A DNA stretch of 42,757 nucleotides from Bacilli bacterium (lineage in GTDB: Bacteria > Bacillota_I > Bacilli_A > RFN20 > CAG-826): NCBI GenBank assembly GCA_024408295.1, contig JAKSVE010000006.1:1-42757 (forward strand), given 5' to 3'. Under the pieces are notes generated by a model. It was not told the DNA's origin, ran no database searches, and was given only the letters and a program-made list of their open reading frames with translations. Position numbers and translations under genes: made by a program. Positions 25,005 to 32,956 of this stretch are shown here, piece after piece; position 1 is the first letter of the stretch; each line of letters opens with the position of its first letter.

Positions 25005-25631
25005 ATGGACTATTCAGTAAAACTAACCATATACATTTTAAGCGCAATCATTGTTTTCGGATTGTTGGTTTTTTGGATTGTTTACTCGCCTATTAAGCAC
25101 TACCTTTGGAGTACAAAATCCAAAGACATGTTCTACAAGAAGGTCTACAACGTAGCCAGAAATTTAGACTTATATCTCGTCAATGGGTTAGATATCAAAG
25201 TTGGGGATGAAATCCACGCTCATATCGACCACTTGATTGGCGGAGACAAATATTTATATTTGATTACAACTTACTATTACGACGGATGCCTTGAGGCTAG
25301 AGGTGATGATAGAAGCTGGATCTACTACGCAAAGAACGGCACTAAATCAAACGTTTCGAATCTTATTTTTGCCAACCAGAAAACCGTTAATGCTTTCTCT
25401 ATAAGAACCGGTTTTCCATCCAATATGATAAAAGGAATCGTCGTTGTTAATGACGACTGCTTCGTAAACAGAAACGACTCTCAAGTCGGTGAGAATGCTT
25501 TGTCTACAATCTCAAGTCTGGAGAATATAGTGGCTCAGTATGAACAAAGCGATGTCGGCTCATTTAACGCCGAGCAATTAAAACAGGTAATCAGAGATCT
25601 TCATGATTCAAATGAGGTGAATAATGGATAG
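25005..25631 (+). CDS. Single-pass membrane protein, possible degenerate NERD-like domain
   Basis: The 208-residue protein has one N-terminal membrane helix (residues ~5-29) and a soluble domain. The segment DEIHAHIDHLIGGDKYLYLITTYYYDGCLEARGDDRSWIYY (split here as DEIHAHIDHLIGGDKY and the following stretch ending in WIYY) is reminiscent of NERD domains, which have a conserved D-H...W pattern, but the catalytic E-x-K is absent. This assignment is weak. It begins six bases after the cdaA stop with no ribosome binding site, and overlaps the next gene by 8 bases, so it is part of the cdaA operon. A role in c-di-AMP control is only a contextual guess. Confidence 0.7.
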   Translation: MDYSVKLTIYILSAIIVFGLLVFWIVYSPIKHYLWSTKSKDMFYKKVYNVARNLDLYLVNGLDIKVGDEIHAHIDHLIGGDKYLYLITTYYYDGCLEARGDDRSWIYYAKNGTKSNVSNLIFANQKTVNAFSIRTGFPSNMIKGIVVVNDDCFVNRNDSQVGENALSTISSLENIVAQYEQSDVGSFNAEQLKQVIRDLHDSNEVNNG

Positions 25632-26682
25632 AGAATTATCGCCAAAACAGAAGTATAAGAAGTATTTCGTCGGTGTTTTACCGATGATTTTAGTTTTTAT
25701 TTTGGCTTCTGTCATTGCGTTTTCCATAGGTTTGTTCTCGATTGACATGCTATTCTTGACCGTTCCGTTCATACTAATCCCTGTTCTATTTGCCTTGCAG
25801 GTCAATATGGCAGATGTAGAAGGCGGATCCCAATTCTCCAACAAAGGTCTATGGTCATCATTCAGACGTTATTTCGTCGGTCCTTTCAATGGCTGCTATA
25901 ACGTCATCAACTCTTTCTTCAAAGCATTCCTCTTCTCCCTTCTCGGATCAGTGATATATGCAATCGTATTTGTCTCCATTGCCCAATACGTTTCGCCAAC
26001 ATTAGGCACCACGATTGAAGCGGTTGTTTCGATGATTGAGTCTGGAGTCGGATTCGATGATGTGACAGCATCATTATCATCCTCCCCGACATTCGTGTAT
26101 ATGTTGCTTTCGGTTCAGATAGTCGAAGGACTTATCTTCACCGTCTTGTTCATCCACTATATCTTAGGCTCGGCTCCAATGGCCCTTATCCAAGGCATTA
26201 TGGGAGCAGGAGATAGAAGAGGCGTCAGGATGATCTATCAGGCCACAAGAAAGTCAAATAGAGGCCTTTACAATAAGAATTACAGCAAGTTTGCATGGCC
26301 GTTGTATCCGTTGGTTATCGTCGGATTCTTCATGGGATTAGCCATCTCCCTTCTCGTTTTAGTGAGAGCAGAATTTGTCTATCTAGACGATCCTGTTACC
26401 GTTTTTAATGGCCTTATGTTTGCAATCCCAATGGGCGTTCTAGGATCAGTTCTTCTCTTAGCCTTCTACCTCCCATATTTCTTTTACTCGGTCGAGGCGT
26501 TTGCATTTGAGCTAATCCCTGTAATAAGAGATACATCTGTCAGAATCGCAAAACAAAACTTAGAAGAGCTCAAGCGTATGCGTGAAATTAATGATGAACA
26601 AGCACGTGCGTATGAAGAAGACATAAAGCGCGCTCAAGAAATCGACATCGAATCAAGCGAAGACGATAGTGAGGATAAGTAG
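25624..26682 (+). CDS. Multi-pass membrane protein of the cdaA operon
   Basis: The 352-residue protein has about six to seven predicted membrane helices (residues ~14-37, ~40-58, ~95-122, ~155-185, ~222-246, ~258-285). It ends in a long acidic coiled-coil-like tail (~300-352, ending EDDSEDK). GAGGTGA within the preceding gene is the ribosome binding site, and the 8-base overlap implies coupling. I do not recognise the family; it resembles DUF-type membrane proteins without catalytic motifs. Co-transcription with cdaA suggests a link to c-di-AMP or turgor control (inference). Confidence 0.78.
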   Translation: MDRELSPKQKYKKYFVGVLPMILVFILASVIAFSIGLFSIDMLFLTVPFILIPVLFALQVNMADVEGGSQFSNKGLWSSFRRYFVGPFNGCYNVINSFFKAFLFSLLGSVIYAIVFVSIAQYVSPTLGTTIEAVVSMIESGVGFDDVTASLSSSPTFVYMLLSVQIVEGLIFTVLFIHYILGSAPMALIQGIMGAGDRRGVRMIYQATRKSNRGLYNKNYSKFAWPLYPLVIVGFFMGLAISLLVLVRAEFVYLDDPVTVFNGLMFAIPMGVLGSVLLLAFYLPYFFYSVEAFAFELIPVIRDTSVRIAKQNLEELKRMREINDEQARAYEEDIKRAQEIDIESSEDDSEDK

Positions 26683-26737
26683 TGGGCGTGCTCTTTAATT
26701 AATCAAAAGGCTGTTCGCAATAATACTTAATCTAAAT

Positions 26738-26814
26738 ATTCCCGTATCTTGCCTAAAACAAAACCCCCGATTATCTCGAGGGTTTTTAGTTTTACTGGAG
26801 CAAGATACGGGAAT
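26738..26814. repeat. 15-base perfect inverted repeat of the tRNA-Gly 3' end
   Basis: ATTCCCGTATCTTGC at 26738-26752 is the exact reverse complement of 26800-26814, which is the 3' half of the T-arm and acceptor of tRNA-Gly(GCC). The two arms enclose the terminator hairpin at 26761-26788. Confidence 0.85.
26761..26788. terminator. Bidirectional terminator between the cdaA operon and tRNA-Gly
   Basis: AAACCC-x-CGA pairs with TCG-x-GGGTTT around a 5-base loop. A T-run follows on the plus strand, and TTTTGTTTT follows on the minus strand, so it can end both convergent transcripts. Confidence 0.8.
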
Positions 26815-26869
26815 CGGACCCGCGTGTCGACCTTGGCAAGGTCGCGTTCTACCATTGAACTAATCCTGC
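26796..26869 (-). tRNA. tRNA-Gly (anticodon GCC)
   Basis: A 74-base cloverleaf with encoded CCA. The acceptor is GCAGGAT/ATCTTGC, the anticodon stem is CGACC/GGTCG, and the loop TTGCCAA gives anticodon GCC. It is the structurally sound glycine tRNA of the window, in contrast to the CCC one at 15145. Confidence 0.96.
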
Positions 26870-26894
26870 AACACGTCGCCTTTCAGCGTGGACT

Positions 26895-26923
26895 ATTATA
26901 ATAATCTAATTTGATATTGGCAA
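26895..26923 (-). promoter_or_regulatory. Promoter of tRNA-Gly(GCC)
   Basis: On the minus strand, TTGCCA, a 17-base spacer and a perfect TATAAT, 25 bases before the tRNA. It lies back to back with the gltX promoter. Confidence 0.85.
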
Positions 26924-26924
26924 G

Positions 26925-26953
26925 TGGTAAAATCAACTTTATGAGAATATAAT
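26925..26953 (+). promoter_or_regulatory. Promoter of gltX
   Basis: A perfect TATAAT (26948-26953) with a weak -35 TGGTAA (26925-26930) at 17-base spacing. Confidence 0.6.
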
Positions 26954-26983
26954 CTTAGAGGCTCCATTTAGGAGGAGATATTT

Positions 26984-28636
26984 ATGGCAGACTACAAAGA
27001 TTTAGCAAACCTTATGTTCCCAGACATCACTGAGACAGTAGATGATTTAGAAAAGAGATACCCAGCAAGAAATTTGCCTGAAGGCGCTCAGGTCACACGT
27101 TTTGCACCTTCCCCAACAGGATTCCTTCATACTGGTTCTTTGTTCACTGCGCTAGTAGGATTCAAATACGCTAAGCAGTCTGGTGGTGTTTATATGTTCA
27201 GACTAGAGGATACAGACACCAAGAGAACAATTGCAGGTTCTGGCGATGAGTTAATCGACCAACTTGGAAACTTCGGCATTGTTGCAGACGAAGGCTACTG
27301 GCCAGACGGCGATAGAGGCGCATATGGCCCATATCAGCAGTCAAAGAGGCGCGATATCTACCGCACTGTTATCAAGCACTTGGTGGAGCAGGGCAAGGCA
27401 TATCCTGATTTCTGCACCGCTGAGGATTTAGAGAAGATCAGAGCATACCAGGAAGCCAATAAGATTCTCCCTGGATACTATGGCGAGTTTGCTAGAGATA
27501 GAAACCTTTCAGTTGATGAGCAGATTGCTAGAATCAACAATGGCGAGCCATATGTCGTTAGATACAAATCACACGGAGACCACAACAACAAAGTCTCATT
27601 CGTAGATGCTATCAGAGGCAAGCTCGATATCGCTGAAAATGATGTCGACGTTGTCATCCTCAAGGGTGATGGCCTCCCAACATATCACTTCGCACATGTT
27701 GTTGATGACCACTTCATGAGAACCACATTAGTTTCCCGTGGTGAGGAGTGGATCCCTTCAACTCCAATTCACTTGGATTTATTCTCGGCTTTAGGTTGGG
27801 AACCAACAAAGTATGCCCACCTACCAGTTATCATGAAGCTTGATAACGGCAATAAGCGTAAATTATCCAAGAGAAAAGATCCTGAGGCTGCAGTGTCCTA
27901 TTTCTTGCAGGAAGGATACCCAACAAAAGGATTGCTCGTCTACCTCATGAACATCGCTAACTCCAACTTCGAGGAGTGGACAATCGCAAATAAGGACTTC
28001 GAGTTATCACACTTCCAGTTCTCATTCGAAAAGATGTCATTAGACGGCGCTTTGTTCGACATCGATAAGCTCCAATATTTCTGCCGTGAAGTATTAGGCG
28101 CTGAACACGCTGATACAATCGTTCCAGCAGCAAAGGCTTGGGCAAAGGAAAACAATGAGAAATTATATGCAAAAATCTCTGCAGATGAGGCATATGTTTC
28201 CCGTATCGTTAACATCGATAAGGATAAGCAGAATCCACGTAAGGACTTCGCAAACTACGCTGAAATCGAAACAAAGACAAGATTCTTCTACGATGAGGAC
28301 TTCGCTCCAATCAAAGCAGCGGGATTCCCATTCAATGAAAAGTTCGATAAGGAATTCGTCAAGTCATTCTTAGCAGACTGCGCTGAAAACATGATCTACG
28401 GCGTAGATGAGATGACATGGTGGAATGGTGTCAAAGACTTGGCTGCAAAGAATGGATTCGCAACCAACAACAAAGAGTACAAAGCAAATCCAACTGCATT
28501 CAAAGGCAACACTGGAGATGCAGCTGAATTAATCCGTATCGCTCTTACCGGATCAAAGATGGCTCCAAACCTTCATGAGGTCATTGAAATTCTCGGCAAG
28601 GACAGAGTTGTTGCTCGTTTATTGTCAGCAATCTAA
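26984..28636 (+). CDS. gltX: Glutamyl-tRNA synthetase
   Basis: Charges tRNA-Glu with glutamate in the cytosol. The 550-residue protein is longer than the usual ~470-500 and carries an N-terminal extension of about 36 residues before the catalytic RFAPSPTGFLHTGS. The HIGH motif is HTGS (49-52) and the KMSKS motif is KLSKR (near 292-296). AGGAGGAG precedes the ATG. It is monocistronic, with tRNA-Glu 49 bases downstream, so the enzyme and one of its substrates are neighbours. Because glnS is present, this enzyme need not mischarge tRNA-Gln. Confidence 0.96.
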   Translation: MADYKDLANLMFPDITETVDDLEKRYPARNLPEGAQVTRFAPSPTGFLHTGSLFTALVGFKYAKQSGGVYMFRLEDTDTKRTIAGSGDELIDQLGNFGIVADEGYWPDGDRGAYGPYQQSKRRDIYRTVIKHLVEQGKAYPDFCTAEDLEKIRAYQEANKILPGYYGEFARDRNLSVDEQIARINNGEPYVVRYKSHGDHNNKVSFVDAIRGKLDIAENDVDVVILKGDGLPTYHFAHVVDDHFMRTTLVSRGEEWIPSTPIHLDLFSALGWEPTKYAHLPVIMKLDNGNKRKLSKRKDPEAAVSYFLQEGYPTKGLLVYLMNIANSNFEEWTIANKDFELSHFQFSFEKMSLDGALFDIDKLQYFCREVLGAEHADTIVPAAKAWAKENNEKLYAKISADEAYVSRIVNIDKDKQNPRKDFANYAEIETKTRFFYDEDFAPIKAAGFPFNEKFDKEFVKSFLADCAENMIYGVDEMTWWNGVKDLAAKNGFATNNKEYKANPTAFKGNTGDAAELIRIALTGSKMAPNLHEVIEILGKDRVVARLLSAI

Positions 28637-28644
28637 TTAAAATC

Positions 28645-28680
28645 TTGCAAAGCGATAACCTTAATGGTTTAATATCGCTT
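28645..28680 (+). promoter_or_regulatory. Promoter of tRNA-Glu overlapped by an inverted repeat
   Basis: TTGCAA (28645-28650), a 17-base spacer and TTTAAT (28668-28673). The 8-base inverted repeat AAGCGATA (28650-28657) with TATCGCTT (28673-28680) spans the spacer and -10. It has no T-run, so it could be an operator or an RNA 3'-end hairpin of gltX. Confidence 0.6.
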
Positions 28681-28684
28681 GCGC

Positions 28685-28759
28685 GGCCCTATCGTCAAGC
28701 GGTTAAGACACCGCCCTCTCAAGGCGGGTTCCCGAGTTCGAATCTCGGTGGGGTCACCA
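28685..28759 (+). tRNA. tRNA-Glu (anticodon CTC)
   Basis: A 75-base cloverleaf with encoded CCA. The acceptor is GGCCCTA/TGGGGTC with two G-U pairs, the anticodon stem is CCGCC/GGCGG, and the loop CTCTCAA gives anticodon CTC. It lies directly after gltX. Confidence 0.95.
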
Positions 28760-28770
28760 ACAAACAAATT

Positions 28771-28793
28771 ACGAGGCCCAGCCTCGTTTTTTT
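28771..28793 (+). terminator. Terminator of tRNA-Glu
   Basis: ACGAGGC (28771-28777), loop CCA, GCCTCGT (28781-28787), then TTTTTT. Confidence 0.9.
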
Positions 28794-28854
28794 GTGGTGA
28801 ACACATAGAGATGAGAAGAGGGAACCGCAAGAGGCGGTGCAAATATTCGCATTT

Positions 28855-29700
28855 TCATTTCTCTGATGCTTTTTTCTTTCTCTTCTTTTTCTCTCCCTCG
28901 ACCTTAGCTTTATTAGCCTCCCTCTCCGCCAAAGTGATATATCCATCATATTGATAACGGAAGCTACGACCAATCCTCTCTACTTCGTTCTGAAGGCCAA
29001 TCCAAAAGAATCTAACACCCCATCTTTTCGAATCGTCCAACACATCCATATCCGCATATCTTGCTACAGGAGAGAACTGTATTGGACCTATATGTAGATT
29101 CCTTATGTAACTCCATTTCTTTGCGTCTATTTGCTTGCACACTTGGCGAAAATTGCAGCAATATCCCTGCTCTTCCGTTCCGTGATAAATGTAGTTCGCT
29201 TCGACATTATCCTCGTAAAAACCCCTAAAAACCACTCTGTGGACAATGTCCTTAATAAATTCCTTACTCTTATTCAATTCTTCGTTTGCGGCCTCTACAA
29301 GCGATTCTTTCCCTCTTCTGAAATCTTCAAAGCAGTAGCGTTTCTTGCCCGTATTATCCAACGTACCATCGCCAAAATGCATGTACACAATAATCTTTAG
29401 AGTCCTCTCACTTATTCCCTTTGAACGTAGGTACGCAATAAAGTTCTTAAGCCCATACGTTCCAACTGTAGTGGCGGTGCCAGTTTTTAGTGATATGTAT
29501 TTTCTGTCACCCTTAATCTCGATATAGAAGTCCGCTTTATTTGCCCCTTCCACCAGCTCTGATTTTATGAGATCTCCATCATCGAGGTATTTGTACATGT
29601 GCTTCAGATTTCCTTTTATGCCATAAGGTAAATCTTTATAAGTCTTGCCATTGATCACGTTTACAAAATTAATCTCAAGTTTCTTTCCGTCGTTCTTCAT
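28855..29700 (-). CDS. Orphan PD-(D/E)XK-like nuclease (putative restriction endonuclease fold)
   Basis: The 281-residue protein contains KADFYIEIKGDRKYISLKTG (Asp57, Lys72). This resembles the 'D-I-x-I-x-I-x-x-x-K-x-I-S-I-K-x-G' core of several restriction-endonuclease-like proteins. In that core Asp and Lys are kept while the middle acid is replaced by Ser70. The C-terminus is a lysine-rich tail. AGGAGGAT is a strong ribosome binding site. No methyltransferase or partner lies nearby. It is one of only two genes in the window ending in TGA and it sits beside tRNA-Glu, both mild hints of transfer. The nuclease assignment is plausible but not proven. Confidence 0.6.
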   Translation of the reverse strand: MKNDGKKLEINFVNVINGKTYKDLPYGIKGNLKHMYKYLDDGDLIKSELVEGANKADFYIEIKGDRKYISLKTGTATTVGTYGLKNFIAYLRSKGISERTLKIIVYMHFGDGTLDNTGKKRYCFEDFRRGKESLVEAANEELNKSKEFIKDIVHRVVFRGFYEDNVEANYIYHGTEEQGYCCNFRQVCKQIDAKKWSYIRNLHIGPIQFSPVARYADMDVLDDSKRWGVRFFWIGLQNEVERIGRSFRYQYDGYITLAEREANKAKVEGEKKKRKKKASEK

Positions 29701-29852
29701 AAAAAGATCCTCCTAATACTTACTAGACGGAAAATCGGATTTTTTACCAAAAACTTTTCAAAATTGCCATTTTTTGCCGCGTTTTTGCGAAACTTTTTAT
29801 CCAAGAACCATATTTAACACATTAAATTGTGCCAAACGATACCCTGTGCATT

Positions 29853-29877
29853 AAAAAAAGACAGGCGGCCCTGTCTT
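29853..29877 (-). terminator. Terminator of the 137-residue lipoprotein gene
   Basis: On the minus strand, AAGACAGG pairs with CCTGTCTT around a 4-base loop, followed by TTTTT. Confidence 0.9.
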
Positions 29878-29889
29878 AGTTTTGATTGC

Positions 29890-30303
29890 TTATTCGAAGT
29901 AGGTGCAGCTGATATTTATCGAATCATCGATATTGTCGTGTCTCCACAATATATCGTAATGGTTGAGCTTTCCATCAGCATTGAATCCCCAACTGAAATG
30001 GTACTCACAAATACCCTCGCTTCCAGGTGCATCTTCGATAACATTACAGTAGTAGTGGTTATAAATTTCAGCTCCCTTTCCGGCATCTTCTTCGAAATGG
30101 AATGTTGGATTTGTTGAATTGTAGAAGTAGTCGATGCAGTCATCCATGGTGTATGTATCAATGACGTACATCCATTCCTTGAACTTTCTTTCTCCGTTGA
30201 CATCCCAAACCTCAATGATCTCCATAAGCGACTTTAAATATGAGCAGGATACCAAAGTAAACATGCTAGCAACACCAATTGTTATCTTTCCGAGTTTGTT
30301 CAT
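29890..30303 (-). CDS. Small lipoprotein, unknown function
   Basis: The 137-residue protein has lipobox LVSC (Cys20) and a compact extracellular domain with many aromatic and acidic residues (DTYTMDDCIDYFYN, HFSWGF, DILWRHDNID). Two cysteine-containing segments might form a disulfide. GGAGGA precedes the ATG. It is divergent from the MBG-repeat lipoprotein. Nothing more specific can be said. Confidence 0.78.
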   Translation of the reverse strand: MNKLGKITIGVASMFTLVSCSYLKSLMEIIEVWDVNGERKFKEWMYVIDTYTMDDCIDYFYNSTNPTFHFEEDAGKGAEIYNHYYCNVIEDAPGSEGICEYHFSWGFNADGKLNHYDILWRHDNIDDSINISCTYFE

Positions 30304-30396
30304 GTTAAATCCTCCGCAAAAAGTAAACTAATCTTGAAAATATCGTTTATTATCTAAGGGATAATCAGGACAAATAATCGAAAACACAGGTCTGTT

Positions 30397-30429
30397 AAGA
30401 GGGTTAAGAGATGATTCTTCAGTCCTCTT
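30397..30429. repeat. Inverted repeat between divergent lipoprotein genes
   Basis: AAGAGG (30397-30402) pairs with CCTCTT (30424-30429), with AAGAG and TTCTT inside it. It ends just before the -35 of the gene at 30468 and could be a regulator site. Confidence 0.35.
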
Positions 30430-30432
30430 GGA

Positions 30433-30461
30433 TTTTCATTTAGCTTAAGCGTGTGTATAAT
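30433..30461 (+). promoter_or_regulatory. Promoter of the MBG-repeat lipoprotein, leaderless type
   Basis: TTTTCA (30433-30438), a 17-base spacer and a perfect TATAAT (30456-30461), then six bases (GTGCGC) to the ATG at 30468. Confidence 0.7.
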
Positions 30462-30467
30462 GTGCGC

Positions 30468-32504
30468 ATGAAGAAAAAGACGTCTCTCCTATTAACCTTG
30501 ACCTCAATCATGGGCGCTACATCGTTAGCCGCCTGCAGTTTTGAATTGGAAGGATCATCAATAGAACTCTCTCATCATGAGCACGCTTCTCAAGTAACTC
30601 CTAGTTTGTCAGTAGAGGTGTTAAAGGATTTCGAGGGTCTTACATTCAATGACGAGACAGTCCCCTATGATGGCGCTGCCCATAGCTTATCTGTTAATAA
30701 CCTCCCTGAAGGAGCAGTAGCGGTCTACACCGGAAACAATCAGATCGACCCAGGTACATACACGGTTACCGCAGTAATCTCAAAAGATGGATACAACACC
30801 AAAACCATGGTGGCTAAATTGACCATCACCGCAGCTAAATTCAGCGGTATTTCTTTCAAAGACGACACCTTCATCTACGACGGCAAATACCACAGCATCA
30901 AAGTCGAAGGCGCACCAAGCTTTGCAACAGTTAAGTATTCCGGAAACGACAAGAAAGATATCGGCGATTATCAAGTCACCGCAACAATATCAGCCAAAGG
31001 ATATGAAACCATTACCCTGAAAGCCACAATGCACATCATCAAAGACCCTAGTATCAAACCAATAACTGGAGTCACATTTGAAGATGCTACATTCGAGTAC
31101 GACGGCAAACCACATTCAATCGAAGTAAAAGGCATGCCAAGTGATGCAACGGTTAGATATTCGAACAACAACCAACGTGACAGAGGAACCTATAGAGTAA
31201 CCGCAACAATTACGGGCGAAAAATATGAAACTTTAACCCTCACAGCCACACTCTCAATCATCAATCCATATATCAAAGATCTACAATTTACAGACGTAAC
31301 AATGATCGAAGGAAAGCCAATTAAGCTCAAAGTTGCAGGGAAATTGCCGACAAGAGCAGAGGTTTCGTACTCAATCAAAGGCTACAGCAGCCTAGAACAA
31401 GTAACCGCTCCTGGAACATATGAAGTATACGCAACCGTCACCGCTCCAAACTATTCTCCAACCGTCTTAAAAGCCAATTTGACAATCATCAAAAACGACT
31501 TCTATGGAGTCGACACAAACAAGAACGCATTCCAGTTCACCAGCGACACAAAATACCAAGAACTCAAGGATGAACTCCTCAAAGGAAACTACACCTGCGA
31601 GATTTCAGTTGAAGATGACTATTTCTATCCGGATGGCACCACACGCCACCAATATGGCAATGCTATCACCCATTATGTTGATGGCGATAAATATGTCATG
31701 CATTATGACTTAAGAGATCCAACTGCAGAAGACGAGGATTTCCTCCAGGAACAATGGACGTTCGCAGAAGTGGTAGGGGATTATTCATTCTCGACCACCA
31801 CGATGTTTAGCGCATTCACTGAAGGCATCGGCAAAGCCCCAAAAGACTCATATAAAGAGACCTACCAAATGAGAAGCGCCATGGAGGCTCTATCCCACAT
31901 CTCCGAATCAAGCGATGGTGGATTCGAGGATGGCACAACAGGCGGATATAGAACCAGTTATGGAACTCCAATGATTGACATAGCTAATAACGAAATCAGA
32001 ATCACCGTCCGCAGACACTACTTCCATACGGAATTCAATCACGATGAAATGGAAGTTTATACGCTGAAAAACATCGGCAATACCAAGGTAAATATCCCTG
32101 AAATCGCTAGAGGAAAAGCGGAAGAAGCCAATTCCTATTCAAATGAATCATTCACTCAAAACGGAGTCGATTATACGTGCCTAGAAAGCTTTGACACGGG
32201 AGAATTGAGCTGGAGAGCAAATATCTCTTTCGATGCCGCTGACGTTGAGTACTTGCCTCACGGTGATTACCTTGTCTACGCACAAATCTATGGCGTCCCG
32301 GTCACTACTTTCGACTACGATTATTACGATTCAAGATATGAATTAGATCTTACAGGATACACGCTCTGTTTCTTCTTCGACGACGACGGAATCTATAAAG
32401 GGGATTATGCAAGCCTCGGCTCTATCCCTTTCTCCAACCTAAGGATAATCAACGCTCATTTTGAGGTTTATAACGGCACTGCGAAATATTACGGTGAGTG
32501 GTAA
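30468..32504 (+). CDS. Lipoprotein with four MBG-like repeats
   Basis: The 678-residue protein has lipobox LAAC (Cys23). Four tandem MBG-type beta-sandwich repeats of ~65-75 residues follow at ~55-121, ~125-191, ~202-264 and ~271-341. Each has the pattern F.....YDG..H.......P......Y........G.Y.V.A.I, although the fourth has lost the YDG. The C-terminal half (~345-678) is a separate aromatic and acidic region that I cannot name. It is probably an extended surface protein anchored to the membrane. A GTG at 30453 is in frame upstream, but the promoter geometry puts the start at 30468. Its end lies two bases from the convergent phosphatase gene. Confidence 0.83.
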   Translation: MKKKTSLLLTLTSIMGATSLAACSFELEGSSIELSHHEHASQVTPSLSVEVLKDFEGLTFNDETVPYDGAAHSLSVNNLPEGAVAVYTGNNQIDPGTYTVTAVISKDGYNTKTMVAKLTITAAKFSGISFKDDTFIYDGKYHSIKVEGAPSFATVKYSGNDKKDIGDYQVTATISAKGYETITLKATMHIIKDPSIKPITGVTFEDATFEYDGKPHSIEVKGMPSDATVRYSNNNQRDRGTYRVTATITGEKYETLTLTATLSIINPYIKDLQFTDVTMIEGKPIKLKVAGKLPTRAEVSYSIKGYSSLEQVTAPGTYEVYATVTAPNYSPTVLKANLTIIKNDFYGVDTNKNAFQFTSDTKYQELKDELLKGNYTCEISVEDDYFYPDGTTRHQYGNAITHYVDGDKYVMHYDLRDPTAEDEDFLQEQWTFAEVVGDYSFSTTTMFSAFTEGIGKAPKDSYKETYQMRSAMEALSHISESSDGGFEDGTTGGYRTSYGTPMIDIANNEIRITVRRHYFHTEFNHDEMEVYTLKNIGNTKVNIPEIARGKAEEANSYSNESFTQNGVDYTCLESFDTGELSWRANISFDAADVEYLPHGDYLVYAQIYGVPVTTFDYDYYDSRYELDLTGYTLCFFFDDDGIYKGDYASLGSIPFSNLRIINAHFEVYNGTAKYYGEW

Positions 32505-32506
32505 GG

Positions 32507-32956
32507 CTACTTATCGAGTTCGGTCAAAATGTCATTGACGCAGCGCCTTAGTTCATCAATCACTAATTGGTAATTATCAGAATACCAAGGATCTTCAATC
32601 TCGTAAATGCCTTTGCTGTATGCGAAAACAGGAAGGCATTTTTTGCTACTATCATTTACAAGATAGGAGAGGATTCTTCTATTGGATTCATCCATGTAGA
32701 AGAGACGGTCACAACCGTCCAAATCCGCCTGAGTCAAGCGTCTTGCAGAGTGTCTGATAAAAGGAATTCCATTGGCTCTCAAAGCCGCTTTCATAGGGGG
32801 ATAAATGTCATTTCCAATCTCTTCTAATGACAAAGCTAAAGAAGTGGTTTCGAACTTGCTTTCGAGACCACTTTTCTTTATCTCATCTCTGAATATCATC
32901 TCGGCAGCAGGCGACCTGCAAATAGAACCGTGGCACACAAAAATTACTTTAATCAT
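32507..32956 (-). CDS. Low-molecular-weight protein tyrosine phosphatase
   Basis: The 149-residue protein is the usual length for the family. The catalytic loop is CHGSICR (Cys8 to Arg14), the CX5R motif, followed by SP. The general acid is Asp122 in EDPWYSDNY. It removes phosphate from tyrosine residues on proteins, or from phosphoarginine as in YwlE-like members. The residue after Cys8 is His; family members commonly have other residues there. No capsule or kinase genes are near. No ribosome binding site is visible; GATTAT lies six bases upstream of the ATG, a weaker leaderless candidate. Confidence 0.92.
   Translation of the reverse strand: MIKVIFVCHGSICRSPAAEMIFRDEIKKSGLESKFETTSLALSLEEIGNDIYPPMKAALRANGIPFIRHSARRLTQADLDGCDRLFYMDESNRRILSYLVNDSSKKCLPVFAYSKGIYEIEDPWYSDNYQLVIDELRRCVNDILTELDK

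Noticed and set aside
28855-29700. A full restriction-modification system
   Set aside because: No methyltransferase or specificity gene is present on either side.
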